From assembly GCF_050753365.1 (NCBI RefSeq), contig NZ_JBLZFY010000009.1, forward strand, positions 10,270 through 74,269: 64,000 nt of DNA, read 5' to 3'. The notes below the pieces were generated by a model. The model was not told the DNA's origin. It did not search any database and was given only the letters and a program-made list of their open reading frames with translations. Numbering within the stretch: position 1 is the stretch's first letter; each line of letters starts with the position of its first letter. Both the position numbers and the translations under genes were made by a program. Below, piece after piece: positions 34,310-44,837 of the stretch. The stretch is from Geminocystis sp050753365. GTDB lineage: Bacteria > Cyanobacteriota > Cyanobacteriia > Cyanobacteriales > Cyanobacteriaceae.

Positions 34310-36247
34310 CTAACTTAAATAGGTATAACTGCGTAAATTTTCCTCATAATTTTTGATTAAAAGTTGCGATTTTTCTAAATCAATTTGTTTCTCTAAGAGG
34401 GCATTTTCTGTAAAACATCTGATTTTTTCGGTTAAGTCTTCGGCAGAATATTCAAGATATTTTAAGACATCGGTGACGGTATCTCCTTTTACCACATATT
34501 TGATTTGATAATTGTCTTGTTTACTCTGAATATGAACCACATTTATATCTCCAAATAAGTTATGTAAATTGCCCATAATTTCCTGATAAGCACCCACTAA
34601 AAACATCCCTAAATAATAGGGTTGAAAATCAGTATTTTCTGGGTTATTAATATCTTTTTTTTCTGCTGGTTTTAAAGGGTGTAATTCTAAAGCATTTTTG
34701 ACATCTAATAAGTCAATAAACTTGTCAATTTTTCCATCACTATCACAGGTTAAATCTGCTAAAACCGCTTTTACTGTTGGCTTTTCGTTTAATCTATGAA
34801 TAGGTAAAATCGGGAATAATTGATCGATCGCCCAAGCATCTGGAGCGGATTGAAAAACCGATAAATTCATATAATAGGTGGCAATCATTAAATCATTTAA
34901 GTCGTTTAAATCGTCACTGACATAACTCTCATTTTTGGTAATTTGATAAATTTTATGACAACATCCCCAATATAATTGTTCTGCTTTAGCTCGATCGAAC
35001 AGGGTAAGATAACCAAAGTTAAATAAACTAATAGCTTCATCTTTAAATTGCACCGCATCATGGTACATTTCTTGATAATTTGCTTCGTCTATTGTCTCAT
35101 AAGTTTCCCATAAATTACGGATAATTAAATGCTCTTTTTCTTCCGTAGGTTGAGGTAATTCTAAGGGGGGATTATTACTACTTACCACATTAAAAATTAA
35201 CACGGAATGATGGGAAGTAATTGCCCTTCCGCTTTCGCTAACTAAAATAGGAGAAGGAATATTATTTTCATCACAACTATCTTTTACCGCCGCCACAATA
35301 TCGTTAGCATAATTCTGCATATTATAGTTTTTAGAGGCATAAAAATTAGTTTTTGAACCATCATAGTCCACAGCTAAACCACCACCAACGTCTAAATACT
35401 TCATTCCTGCGCCCATTTTGCACAATTGCACATAAATTTGACTAGCTTCTCTAATGGCATCTTTGATGACTGCAATGGAGGAAATTTGTGAACCAATATG
35501 AAAATGTAATAGCTTTAAACAGTCTAATTTATCTTCAGATTTGAGCTTATTTACTACGGTGACAATTTCGGGAATAGTTAAGCCAAATTTGGCTTTTTCT
35601 CCCGTAGAATTACCCCAATGTCCTGAGCCTTTTGTTTGCAGTTTTGCCCTCACTCCTAGTTGCGGTTTTAGGTTAAATTTTTCTGCTAATTTTAAAATAA
35701 TATATAGTTCGCTAATTTGTTCAATTACAATAATTAAATTATGCCCTAATTGTTGAGCTAAAAGAGCAGTTTCTAAATATTCTTCGTCTTTATAACCATT
35801 ACAAATTAATAATCTTTCTTGGTTTTTATCCACTTCTAACGTTGCCAAAGCAATCATTAATTCTGGTTTTGAGCCTACTTCTAAGCCAAAATTATACGGC
35901 TTTCCATATTCGACTAATGCCTCTACTAATTGCTTATGTTGGTTACATTTTATCGGATAAACTCCTCTATAAACATTCTCATAATTATATCGATCGATTG
36001 CTTCATTCATACAGTCATGCAACCTTTTTAATCGATCGTCTAGCATATCAGAAAAACGAATTAATAAAGGTAAATGAATATCTCTTTTTTTCAAACTTTC
36101 GACTAATTCAAATAAATCAATTTTATGCTCATCTCCTCTAGTGGAAACTGCTATATTACCTTCTTCATTGATGGAAAAATATGGTTCACCCCAACCTTGA
36201 ATCTGATAAAGTTTATTACTGTCTTCGATCGTCCAAACATTAGTCAT
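34310..36247 (-). CDS. speA: biosynthetic arginine decarboxylase
   Basis: A 645-residue PLP enzyme making agmatine for polyamines. Marks: YRGVYPIKCNQHKQLVEALV (PLP Lys), GLEVGSKPELMIAL, LLHFHIGSQIS, KYLDVGGGLAVDYDGSKT and VSESGRAITSHHSVL, with the C-terminal FLVGAYQEIMGNLHNLFGD. Full length. No neighbour in polyamine metabolism. Cyanobacteria often carry two speA copies; only one is here. Confidence 0.96.
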   Translation of the reverse strand: MTNVWTIEDSNKLYQIQGWGEPYFSINEEGNIAVSTRGDEHKIDLFELVESLKKRDIHLPLLIRFSDMLDDRLKRLHDCMNEAIDRYNYENVYRGVYPIKCNQHKQLVEALVEYGKPYNFGLEVGSKPELMIALATLEVDKNQERLLICNGYKDEEYLETALLAQQLGHNLIIVIEQISELYIILKLAEKFNLKPQLGVRAKLQTKGSGHWGNSTGEKAKFGLTIPEIVTVVNKLKSEDKLDCLKLLHFHIGSQISSIAVIKDAIREASQIYVQLCKMGAGMKYLDVGGGLAVDYDGSKTNFYASKNYNMQNYANDIVAAVKDSCDENNIPSPILVSESGRAITSHHSVLIFNVVSSNNPPLELPQPTEEKEHLIIRNLWETYETIDEANYQEMYHDAVQFKDEAISLFNFGYLTLFDRAKAEQLYWGCCHKIYQITKNESYVSDDLNDLNDLMIATYYMNLSVFQSAPDAWAIDQLFPILPIHRLNEKPTVKAVLADLTCDSDGKIDKFIDLLDVKNALELHPLKPAEKKDINNPENTDFQPYYLGMFLVGAYQEIMGNLHNLFGDINVVHIQSKQDNYQIKYVVKGDTVTDVLKYLEYSAEDLTEKIRCFTENALLEKQIDLEKSQLLIKNYEENLRSYTYLS

Positions 36248-36358
36248 AGTTTAAGAAAAAGTTAATAAGAAATAAATCAAAAATTTTGACTATAACATCA
36301 TAACACTTATTCATTCCCTGAAAGTCTATCCCTCATCAAAAGACTTTTTCAGCAGACT

Positions 36359-37051
36359 CTAACAATTAAATTTATAACCTACACCCCTAATCGTAGTAAT
36401 ATATTGAGTATCATTAGGATCAGATTGTATTTTACGGCGAATTTGACCTATATGAATATCCACAATTCTATTATCCTTTACAGTTTCGTTTTTCCAAACG
36501 TTAGCAATCAAATCATCTCTACGCCAAACTTTATTAGGATTACGAGCTAAAAAATAGAGTAAATCAAATTCTAAGGTAGTCAAGATAATTTTTTCATCCT
36601 TAAATTTAACTTCTCTCGTCTCAGGATTGATGAATAAATCATCTAATTCAATCATCTTAAAGTTTTGAGATTTGACTAATCTTCTTCGGCGCAAAATAGC
36701 CTGTACTCTAAATTCCAATTCTTGTAAATCGAAAGGCTTAGTTAAATAATCATCCGCACCAATTAAAAAACCTTTTTTCTTATCTTCTACATCTGTACGA
36801 CTGGTAAGCATGAGAATAAATACATCATTGTTATTTTGCATTTCTGCACACAAATTATAACCAAGGGTATCTGGTAGATTAATGTCGAGAATCACTAAAT
36901 CTGGGCGAAAATGACTAAAAATTTCTCTGGCAGTTTTACCGTCATTCGCCGATTCTATCAGATATTTTTTCTGTTTGAGAAAACGACTGATTAAATTTGC
37001 GATCGCAATATCATCATCAACAACAAGGATTTTAGGTGAAATGGATTCCAT
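36359..37051 (-). CDS. OmpR-family response regulator
   Basis: A 230-residue regulator. Receiver domain: ILVVDDDIAIANLISRFLKQ, phosphoacceptor Asp56 in LVILDINLPD, Thr in LMLTSR and Lys in DYLTKPF. C-terminal winged helix: LTTLEFDLLYFLARNPNKVW, then VDIHIGQIRRKI and TIRGVGYKF. No histidine kinase lies next to it. It is not clearly RpaA or RpaB. The end of a TA-flanked repeat lies at its 3' end. Confidence 0.9.
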   Translation of the reverse strand: MESISPKILVVDDDIAIANLISRFLKQKKYLIESANDGKTAREIFSHFRPDLVILDINLPDTLGYNLCAEMQNNNDVFILMLTSRTDVEDKKKGFLIGADDYLTKPFDLQELEFRVQAILRRRRLVKSQNFKMIELDDLFINPETREVKFKDEKIILTTLEFDLLYFLARNPNKVWRRDDLIANVWKNETVKDNRIVDIHIGQIRRKIQSDPNDTQYITTIRGVGYKFNC

Positions 37052-37495
37052 GATAAATTTAGACAGTAGTTTACATCAACAAAGCAAAATAAATGATAAT
37101 TATTAATAATAAAGCTCATAGACAATAATATTTATACCCCCTTGAGGCATTAATCAAGCCAATGTAGCTTATAAATAAGCCAAGAGGAGAAAGATTGAGA
37201 GAAAAGATAGTGACTTTTGATAATTATAGTAGTTACGCCATGACAATAATAATTATTGTGTCATCGCAAAGCACTAAGGCTCATCTCAATTAACATTAAT
37301 TTTTGAGACAATGACATATTGTTTTGTTACAAATGAAATTAATCCATTTTTTAGTATTCCCAATTTCTGGTTTTTTGATAACAGTCCAGATTTGCTAATT
37401 CAATATAATATTGGTTAGGTTAGTTGATATAAACTTAAAATTTTTTAATATAGTTGCAACTATTAATAATTATTTATGGGAGGAATAAGTCAAAA
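37052..37495. other. divergent intergenic region with palindrome
   Basis: A 444-bp A/T-rich gap between the response regulator and the CPP1-like gene. It holds an imperfect palindrome, ATGACAATAATAATTATTGT then GTCAT (37239-37263), which could be an operator for one of the two divergent promoters. No gene seen. The operator role is inference. Confidence 0.4.
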
Positions 37496-38131
37496 ATGAG
37501 TGAGTTAAATCCTTATGAGCAATTAGGCGTAACTGAGAATGCTTCTTTTGAAGAAATACAGATAGCAAAACAAAATCTAAAAGAGAAATATCAAAATGAT
37601 TCCGTTGTATTGGAAAATATTGAGATCGCCTATGATAGCATTATTATGCAACGATTAAGGTTAAGACAGGAAGGAAAAATTAAAGTACCCGAACAAATTA
37701 GGTTTCCTGAGAATATTAAAACTACGGATAATCAAAAATCTTTTCCTCTTTCTAATGATACTTTTAATCCACAAATCTCTCTTTGGTTTACTAATTTATT
37801 AGATCAACCTTCTTTGAAAAATATTAGTTTAAGTGGTATTGTTTTTATTATCTTAATTTTTGTCAGTATTTTTAGTGCAAATATCTCTCTTTTACCTTTA
37901 TTATTAACGGTGGGAGTCGGCACAAGTTTCTTTATATTGTACCGTAAACAAAGACAATTTTGGAGATCGATCGGTATTACTTTTATTACTTTTATTTTTG
38001 CTATTTGTCTAGCTAATATTCTGTTAAATCTTTTAACAGTTGCGGGGTTAAATGTTACTTTAGATGCAGAAAAATTTGCCTCTTTATTTACTTTTTGTTT
38101 ATTATGGTTAGTTAGTAATTTTATTCGTTAA
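37496..38131 (+). CDS. CPP1-like membrane protein
   Basis: The ATG at 37496 (GGAGG 11 bp before it) gives 211 residues; an in-frame ATG at 37454 would add a poor N-terminus. A J-domain-like part comes first (SELNPYEQLGVTENASFEEI, YDSIIMQRLRLRQEGK) without the HPD motif. Then four hydrophobic spans follow (for example LSGIVFIILIFVSIFSANIS, LLPLLLTVGVGTSFFILY). This matches CPP1 (chaperone-like protein of POR1), tied to protochlorophyllide oxidoreductase in plants; cyanobacterial members have unclear roles. Confidence 0.85.
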   Translation: MSELNPYEQLGVTENASFEEIQIAKQNLKEKYQNDSVVLENIEIAYDSIIMQRLRLRQEGKIKVPEQIRFPENIKTTDNQKSFPLSNDTFNPQISLWFTNLLDQPSLKNISLSGIVFIILIFVSIFSANISLLPLLLTVGVGTSFFILYRKQRQFWRSIGITFITFIFAICLANILLNLLTVAGLNVTLDAEKFASLFTFCLLWLVSNFIR

Positions 38132-38175
38132 ATAATCGATAAAAATTAGGAATTAAGAATTAAGAATTAAAGGTG

Positions 38176-38246
38176 TTAATCAATAACACGTCGTGTAATT
38201 AATTACACGTCTAACGAGATCACGTTCAATAAATTGAACTATAAAT
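38176..38246. repeat. 70-bp dispersed palindromic repeat
   Basis: Two palindromes, GTGTAATTAATTACAC and GTTCAATAAATTGAAC (38224-38239), are joined by a short spacer and start with TTAATCAATAA. The reverse complement of 44838-44908 has the same order and the same ends. A partial copy is at 12117. Intergenic, near a heptamer tract and a TA-flanked right end (38303-38334). Confidence 0.7.
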
Positions 38247-38335
38247 TGTTAAGAAAAACTATTTACTATCCACTTTTCCCTCTTCCCTCTTCCCTCTTCC
38301 CTCTCTTCATCAAAATACTATGAGGCAACCCCTAA

Positions 38336-39526
38336 CTATTCACTTTGGGATAAACGCTTTATTTCTTCTCCTCCCAAAATTTCTTCGGCTTGGGCTAACA
38401 ATTGGGGTATTTTATCTTTATAGGGGCTATTGATTAAGCATTGAGTGAAGTCAAACTCCTTGCATTTATCGGCTTTTTGCCCTGGAAACCAATGCCCTCC
38501 ATTGCCTAATAGGTTATAACGCATTTTGCCATATTCCACTAAGTCATAGGCTACTGCTAGATTTCTTAACCATAGAATAATAGGTATATTGATGTTACCG
38601 GGGGTTTGTTGATGGTTAGGTAAGCCTTTTTCCCAATTATAAAACCATTCTTCTCCTAGTACTTTTTTGGCGTGGTTTTCTAATTTCTCGATGATGGGGG
38701 GTAATAACTCTTTACTTTTAGATAGTAACGGTAAAGTTTGTAAATGCTCCTCAAAATCACTAGGTTTACTCGCACCAATACTTAAAGTATGCACTTGGGG
38801 GTGAGATAAACAAAATAAATTATTAAAAACCATAGGAGAAAGAGGTTGAGTGAGATTTTTAAAGGTAGGAGGTGATTGATACAGCATTCCGCCTTTATTC
38901 GATGGGCTAATAATGAATACTCCCATATCATGGCGATTCGCTTCTAATATTGCTTCCCAATTTTTTTGATAAATCCAATACCAATGTAAATTTACATAGT
39001 CGAATTGATTAGTTTGAATGGTTTTGATGATTAAATCCGTTGGCGCATGGGTAGAAAAGCCGATAAATCTTACTTTGCCTTCCTGTTGCAGTTTTCTTGC
39101 TTCTTCCAAACAACCTTTTTCTCTGATGCTATAGTCTAACAATTCGGGGGTGTTGATACCGTGTAAGCCTAGTAAATCTACATAGTCGAGATTGAGATAA
39201 TTCAAACATTTTTCTACGGTTTCTCTAAATTCTTTACTATTGGCTGTCGGGGATACTTTTGTTTGAATGATTAATTTTTCTCTGGGAAATTTCGGCAGTA
39301 TTTGCCCTAATTGTATTTCTGATGTGCCGTATCCTCTAGCTGTCTCTATATGATTTATTCCTAATTCTAGGCTTTTTTCGATCGTACTTTCCAGATTTTT
39401 TTGATTATCTTCGGGGATTTCTTTTAAAGCCAAGTCTTGCCATTTATATTGATACCGCATTCCTCCGCAGGAAAATACGGGCATTTGTAATTCTGTTTTT
39501 CCAAAACGGCGATATTCCATCTTCAT
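38336..39526 (-). CDS. aldo/keto reductase
   Basis: A 396-residue enzyme of the aldo/keto reductase superfamily, TIM barrel in the first 300 residues: MEYRRFGKTELQMPVFSCGG, LELGINHIETARGYGTSEIQ (Glu in place of the usual Asp of DTARGYG), LIIQTKVSP (Lys) and VDLLGLHGINT (His). The C-terminal 90 residues (ADKCKEFDFTQCL) keep two Cys where relatives carry a 4Fe-4S motif, so the cluster is probably lost. NADPH dependence and substrate not seen. Heptamer repeats begin immediately upstream of the ATG. Confidence 0.82.
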   Translation of the reverse strand: MKMEYRRFGKTELQMPVFSCGGMRYQYKWQDLALKEIPEDNQKNLESTIEKSLELGINHIETARGYGTSEIQLGQILPKFPREKLIIQTKVSPTANSKEFRETVEKCLNYLNLDYVDLLGLHGINTPELLDYSIREKGCLEEARKLQQEGKVRFIGFSTHAPTDLIIKTIQTNQFDYVNLHWYWIYQKNWEAILEANRHDMGVFIISPSNKGGMLYQSPPTFKNLTQPLSPMVFNNLFCLSHPQVHTLSIGASKPSDFEEHLQTLPLLSKSKELLPPIIEKLENHAKKVLGEEWFYNWEKGLPNHQQTPGNINIPIILWLRNLAVAYDLVEYGKMRYNLLGNGGHWFPGQKADKCKEFDFTQCLINSPYKDKIPQLLAQAEEILGGEEIKRLSQSE

Positions 39527-39580
39527 AGTGAATAGTGAATAGTGAATAATGAATAATTGTTAATTGTTAATTGTTAATTC
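39527..39580. repeat. tandem heptamers between two genes
   Basis: AGTGAAT three times, then AATGAAT and TTAATTG about three times. The array fills the whole space between the aldo/keto reductase start and the glycosyltransferase stop. Confidence 0.85.
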
Positions 39581-42500
39581 TTAATTTTCTATTAATTCTA
39601 AATAACCTTGATATAATATTTGATAGTCATAATTGTTAGCAAAATTTTTGGCGTTATTACCGATGGAAACTAATAACTCTTGATTGTTTAATAACTTTTC
39701 GATCGAATCGGGATAAAGTCTTAAATTATCCTCAATAATACCATGAATTTGATGATCGATATTATAACCTCGAAAGGCAATTTTTGTGCCGATAATAACT
39801 TTTCCAAAACTCATAGCTTCTGCTATTTTTAAAGATGAGCCTGTACCTGATAATAATGGTACAATAATCAATTTAGCTTGTTGGTAAGCTAATATCAATA
39901 AATCAGATTCTACTTTACCTAAAGAGATAAAATTATCTTGATTTTCGGGAGGGCAACAACTACCAATAACGATAAATTTACACGGAGGATTGCATTTTTT
40001 TTCTTGATACATAGAGGCAATATTTTTTATTTCTTTAACTGCCTCCAAATTTGGAAAATGTCCACTTCCTACAAATAAACAATAATATTCCTCCAACCAA
40101 GGGTAAAGATTAAGCCATTTTTCTTGATGATTTATAGTGATATTTTTTTTAGCTAAATTAGCTATATTTAAGTTAACAGGATTCAGGATAACTTGACTAT
40201 TAACTCCCCATTGTTTTAAAAAATTTTGGTCTTCGATCGAAACACTAATGATATGATTTGCTTGGGTTAAACTATTAATTTCTTCTGTTAATAAAGTTTG
40301 ATAAATGTCTGTATTTTCTGAGACTTGCTTACATAAAATATCATGGGCGGTAATAATTAATTTTACTTTCTTTTCTTGACAAATTTTGCTGACTATTTTA
40401 CCCCAAAAAGGATATTCTAAGATAACTATATCTGCCCAATCTACTATATTTTCTATCCATGTTTGAAAGTTATCATCATTGTCAAATTGATGGTACATTT
40501 TTAAGCGCCAATCTTGAGTTAAAGTAAGGTTATTTTCTCTTACTTCGTCATCATTATTAATAGGTTTAACTAAATCTAAATTATCAACATTTTGCTCATA
40601 AAAAGTATAACGAATATTGTCAAGTAGTAAATCCTTTTCTTCTCCTGTAGTAAACAACCAAATATGACAATTTTTTTCTTGTAAATAATCAATTAATAAT
40701 CCGACTCGTTGACTTGCCCCTGCTTTTCTTTCTAAAATGTCTCCCCACGGGTATAAGATAGCGATTTTTTTAGTTTTATTCTTCTCTAAATCACTTAAAC
40801 TTTTTCCGTTCAAAGATACCTTTTGCGTATCTTTTATTTCCTGACTAAGTATATTATTGATTATATTATGATATTCGGTTTTATTATCCCCCCAAATAAA
40901 ATTAATTATTTTACTATTCTTAATAAGATTCTGACGAGAATTTAGAGGATAAAATTTAGGTAATTGATAGGCTATTAATGATAAACTTTCATTTTTGAGT
41001 TTTTCAATTAAATATGGTTGAGTAGTAAAAATAACCTGAGTTTTTCTTAATAAATCTAATTCTTGTTTTAACTCATCTAAAGCAATTTCTTGATTATTTT
41101 CTATGGCATATTTATAAGATTCTAATTGAGATACTTGGCAAATAATAGGAATGTTATTTAATCCTAACTTACTTATTAAAATTTGACTGGTAATATTATC
41201 TAAAAAAATATGATTAAAGGTTTGATTTTGCAAATAGTTACTTAAACTATCTGGAATGACTAAACTATTAATATCTATCAACTTTCTCGTTAAACTTTGT
41301 TGATTATTATGACAATTTTGAAAATATTTTTCTTTGTCTAAGTTAGCCATAAATTGAGGAGTATTCGCAATTTTGATTAACCAAGTTTGCACAAATTTAT
41401 AATTTCCTAACATTTCCTTGACTTGATTAAATTCAGAATCTCTGTCATCAAGAATTAAAGGAGATGTTAAATCATAAATAATCACAGAAATTTTACTGTG
41501 AAAACTAGATAAATATTCAATATGGCTTAACATTATTTGCCCTATGGTATCTAGTTGCAAGATTCGATCACGAAGTGGCGCTGCGCGATCGAGCTGTATA
41601 ATAAATAAAAAATGTGGTTGATTAACCTGAGCAATAGAGTTGTCTTGATTATCGTCAATCTCTCCTAAATTATCACTAAAATTAACAGGAGATAAGAGAC
41701 AATCCATTAAAGTATCAGGGGAATGTTTTTGACACCAATTAACACTAAATGCTTGAGCATTTTTTTGATAATCATGAATATTGTTAATAACCTGAATAAT
41801 TTTTTTACTAATGTCTTGAGGATGATAATAAATAACTCCTCTAGTGTCATCAATTTGACTAGCTAACCAAGTATTTGCAGGTACAATTACAGGTTTTCCA
41901 CCGGCTAAAGACTCTGTTAAAACTCCCGAAGTGCGATGACGATAACTATTATTATCATAGGGAATAACTAATAAATCAGCACTCATTAAAAGTTGATAAT
42001 ATTCTTCTGTTTTCATGGCATTTTTGATAATTTTTACCATATCTTCGGGATATTGTTCAAGTATTAATCTACTTTTTAAAATTCCATTTTCGCCACTGCT
42101 AATATTAAAGTTTGATTGAATCGTTATTCTGAGTTTTTTTGTTGCTAAATAATCTTTATATAAATCCTTTACTATATTCGGTAAATATAAATATCCTTTT
42201 TCAATTCTGGCATCTCCTAAATAAACTAAATGCAAAGATTGGTTTGCTTCTTTTTCTACCTTATTTTCTGCTAATTTTTCTTGTCTAAAAGGTACAGGTA
42301 TTTCTATAAACCGAATAGGTGATAAACTGTTATATCGATCGATTAATTGAGGTGTATCGGTATAAAATCTGACTTTTTGAGAATAGAATTGACATTGATA
42401 AAATTGAGTTAAACAAGCCTTAATCCCAATACCTTGAGCATTTTTGACTAAACAATCATCAACATCTCGTCTCAACATAATATGATATTTAGGTATTTGA

Positions 42501-43183
42501 GCTAAATTTTGACTCTGTAATAAGTATAATAATTCTTCTAATTGTTCAATGCTTAAAGTATGAATAAAAATATGATCTTCTGAAGTAAGTTGTAAAGAAT
42601 TTAGGGTAACTTCTAAAGACTCTCGAAAGGTTTGATGATTAACTTTAATAAATTTTGTCAGAATTTTTTGAATAATTTTATTAATGATAGTAAAAGCAAA
42701 TTTAATTAAGCCCCATATAATTTTTAATATTCCCCATGCGGTGTGACTGAAAGGAATAAATTTCAGTAATTTAATATCTGCTTTTATCCATTCTCCTAAT
42801 CTAAATAAACTCCCTTCTATTTTTTCTAATAAAACCCTTGTCTTCGGTTGAGTAAGTTTTAATTTAAACAGTTGATAATCAAATTTTTGCTGATATTTTT
42901 GCCAATTTTTATCGAAATTAAAATCATGTAATGTATCAATCAACGTCTTAATTTTTTGTTGAAATTTATTAAGTTTTTTTGTAGGGTTATCAAACCAATC
43001 TACTTCAAATTGAGAAATAACTCTAATATCTTCGGGATAAAAAACTGGTGAAAAATTTTTATTAGCAATAATAATCGGTTCAAAATTTAATTTTTTTGCA
43101 GATTGAGCAACGGATACACTACACTCAAAATGATGTCCTTGTAAATCTTGTAAAGAATGATCAATAATGATAAATTTTTTCAC
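39581..43183 (-). CDS. 1200-residue double glycosyltransferase
   Basis: A large protein with two GT4-like (GT-B) modules. The first, about residues 1-500, has the donor-site region LLVIPYDNNSYRHRTSGVLT, then ESLAGGKPVIVPANTW. The second, about 810-1200, has ERKAGASQRVGLLIDYLQEK at its start and IIVPLLSGTGSSLKIAEAMS, then FGKVIIGTKIAFRG. Between them is about 300 residues of unassigned sequence. No membrane span except a weak hydrophobic stretch near 160-190. Probably makes a disaccharide unit of a surface glycan. Encoded alone. Confidence 0.78.
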   Translation of the reverse strand: MKKFIIIDHSLQDLQGHHFECSVSVAQSAKKLNFEPIIIANKNFSPVFYPEDIRVISQFEVDWFDNPTKKLNKFQQKIKTLIDTLHDFNFDKNWQKYQQKFDYQLFKLKLTQPKTRVLLEKIEGSLFRLGEWIKADIKLLKFIPFSHTAWGILKIIWGLIKFAFTIINKIIQKILTKFIKVNHQTFRESLEVTLNSLQLTSEDHIFIHTLSIEQLEELLYLLQSQNLAQIPKYHIMLRRDVDDCLVKNAQGIGIKACLTQFYQCQFYSQKVRFYTDTPQLIDRYNSLSPIRFIEIPVPFRQEKLAENKVEKEANQSLHLVYLGDARIEKGYLYLPNIVKDLYKDYLATKKLRITIQSNFNISSGENGILKSRLILEQYPEDMVKIIKNAMKTEEYYQLLMSADLLVIPYDNNSYRHRTSGVLTESLAGGKPVIVPANTWLASQIDDTRGVIYYHPQDISKKIIQVINNIHDYQKNAQAFSVNWCQKHSPDTLMDCLLSPVNFSDNLGEIDDNQDNSIAQVNQPHFLFIIQLDRAAPLRDRILQLDTIGQIMLSHIEYLSSFHSKISVIIYDLTSPLILDDRDSEFNQVKEMLGNYKFVQTWLIKIANTPQFMANLDKEKYFQNCHNNQQSLTRKLIDINSLVIPDSLSNYLQNQTFNHIFLDNITSQILISKLGLNNIPIICQVSQLESYKYAIENNQEIALDELKQELDLLRKTQVIFTTQPYLIEKLKNESLSLIAYQLPKFYPLNSRQNLIKNSKIINFIWGDNKTEYHNIINNILSQEIKDTQKVSLNGKSLSDLEKNKTKKIAILYPWGDILERKAGASQRVGLLIDYLQEKNCHIWLFTTGEEKDLLLDNIRYTFYEQNVDNLDLVKPINNDDEVRENNLTLTQDWRLKMYHQFDNDDNFQTWIENIVDWADIVILEYPFWGKIVSKICQEKKVKLIITAHDILCKQVSENTDIYQTLLTEEINSLTQANHIISVSIEDQNFLKQWGVNSQVILNPVNLNIANLAKKNITINHQEKWLNLYPWLEEYYCLFVGSGHFPNLEAVKEIKNIASMYQEKKCNPPCKFIVIGSCCPPENQDNFISLGKVESDLLILAYQQAKLIIVPLLSGTGSSLKIAEAMSFGKVIIGTKIAFRGYNIDHQIHGIIEDNLRLYPDSIEKLLNNQELLVSIGNNAKNFANNYDYQILYQGYLELIEN

Positions 43184-43353
43184 GTTAAAAGAAATAAGTA
43201 AATACTCGAAACGATAAAGAATCAGTAGAGAATAATTATAACCTAATACCTAACACTTTCATCATCAGTAAACTTAAATGCAAATTCGCTTATTGATAGT
43301 GAATAACAAATAGTGCATAATTTATAGTTAATAATTACTAATTCCTACTTATT

Positions 43354-44784
43354 ATGTCTTTTCAAGCGAATCCCATTAAATTTGGCACGGATGGTTGGCG
43401 TGGTGTGATTGCCGCCGATTTTACTTTTGAGCGTGTTTCTAAGTTAGCACCTATTTGCGCTCAAGTTTTACAAGAGTTTAATCCCCATTCTAATTTAATA
43501 GTAGTGGGATTCGATCGACGTTTTATGGCGGAAGATTTTGCTTTGATGGTGGCACAAACTTTGCAAGAATACGGTTTTGATGTGCTGTTGTCAGAAAATT
43601 ACGCTCCAACTCCTGCTTTTAGTTGGACTGCCAAAGCTGAAAACGCTTTAGGGGCATTGGTTTTAACCGCTAGTCATAACCCTGCAAAATATTTAGGTTT
43701 GAAAGTGAAAGGCGGTTTTGGGGGGTCTGTGGGTGAAGATGTTACAGAAAAAATCGAATCTCGTCTTGATACTATCCCTAAAATTAGTGATAAAAAAGGC
43801 ACTTTAACATTATTTGATCCTTGGGCGAGTTATTGTCAACAACTTCGATCGCTCGTCAACATTGATTTAATCAAAAGTTCGATCGAATCTGGTAAATTAA
43901 AAATCATTGCCGATGTTATGCACGGTGCGGCTTCCACGGGGTTAAGTCGTTTATTAGATTGTGACATACTTGAAATCAACGCAGACCGTGATCCTCTTTT
44001 TGGAGGAGGCGCTCCTGAGCCTTTACCACGCTATATTCCTGACTTGTTTCGTAAAATCAAAGAAACAGCAAAAAGTCATCCAGATAGCCTGAGAATCGGT
44101 TTAGTGTTCGATGGAGACTGCGATCGAATTGCTAGTGTGGACGGTGAAGGGAATTTTTGTAGTACTCAAATTTTGATCCCCATTTTAATTGAACATTTAG
44201 CGACGAGAAGAAAGCTACAAGGGGAAATCGTCAAAACCGTAAGCGGTTCAGATTTAATCCCAAAAATTGCTAAACTGTTTAATGTGCCGTTATTTGAGAC
44301 ACCCATCGGTTATAAATACATAGCAGAAAGAATGCTCACTTCTCAAGTGTTGGTAGGAGGAGAAGAATCTGGAGGGGTGGGTTATAGTAATCATATCCCT
44401 GAACGAGACGCTTTACTATCCGCTTTATATGTATTGGAGGCGATGGTAGAGTCAGGCAAAGATATTAGTGAACTTTATCGCAATTTACAACAGCAAGTAA
44501 ACTTTGATTCAGGGTACGATCGAATTGATCTTACCTTAGCAAATCTTGACCACAAAAACCAATTACAGGAAAAATTAGAAACAACTCCCTTAACAAAAAT
44601 TGCGGGGAAAAAAGTAGTAAGTTGTTTAGCCATTGACGGCTATAAATATCGCCTTGAGGATAGCAGTTGGCTATTAATCCGTTTTAGTGGTACTGAACCT
44701 TTATTACGACTATACTCTGAAGCCCCTAATCTAAAAATAGTGCAGGAAAATTTAGCATGGGCAAAACAATGGGCTAATAGTTGA
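43354..44784 (+). CDS. phosphoglucomutase/phosphomannomutase family enzyme
   Basis: A 476-residue alpha-D-phosphohexomutase. Marks: KFGTDGWRGVIAADFT, the phosphoserine loop ALVLTASHNPAKYLGLK, the metal loop LVFDGDCDRIASVD, the sugar loop GGEESGGVGYSNHIPERD and the phosphate-binding WLLIRFSGTEPLLRLYSEA. Converts hexose-1- and hexose-6-phosphates; substrate (glucose, mannose or glucosamine) cannot be decided by eye. Supplies nucleotide-sugar precursors. Confidence 0.9.
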   Translation: MSFQANPIKFGTDGWRGVIAADFTFERVSKLAPICAQVLQEFNPHSNLIVVGFDRRFMAEDFALMVAQTLQEYGFDVLLSENYAPTPAFSWTAKAENALGALVLTASHNPAKYLGLKVKGGFGGSVGEDVTEKIESRLDTIPKISDKKGTLTLFDPWASYCQQLRSLVNIDLIKSSIESGKLKIIADVMHGAASTGLSRLLDCDILEINADRDPLFGGGAPEPLPRYIPDLFRKIKETAKSHPDSLRIGLVFDGDCDRIASVDGEGNFCSTQILIPILIEHLATRRKLQGEIVKTVSGSDLIPKIAKLFNVPLFETPIGYKYIAERMLTSQVLVGGEESGGVGYSNHIPERDALLSALYVLEAMVESGKDISELYRNLQQQVNFDSGYDRIDLTLANLDHKNQLQEKLETTPLTKIAGKKVVSCLAIDGYKYRLEDSSWLLIRFSGTEPLLRLYSEAPNLKIVQENLAWAKQWANS

Positions 44785-44837
44785 TAATGAATAATGAATA
44801 ATGAATAATGAATAAGATAATATTAACTGCTTGAAAA

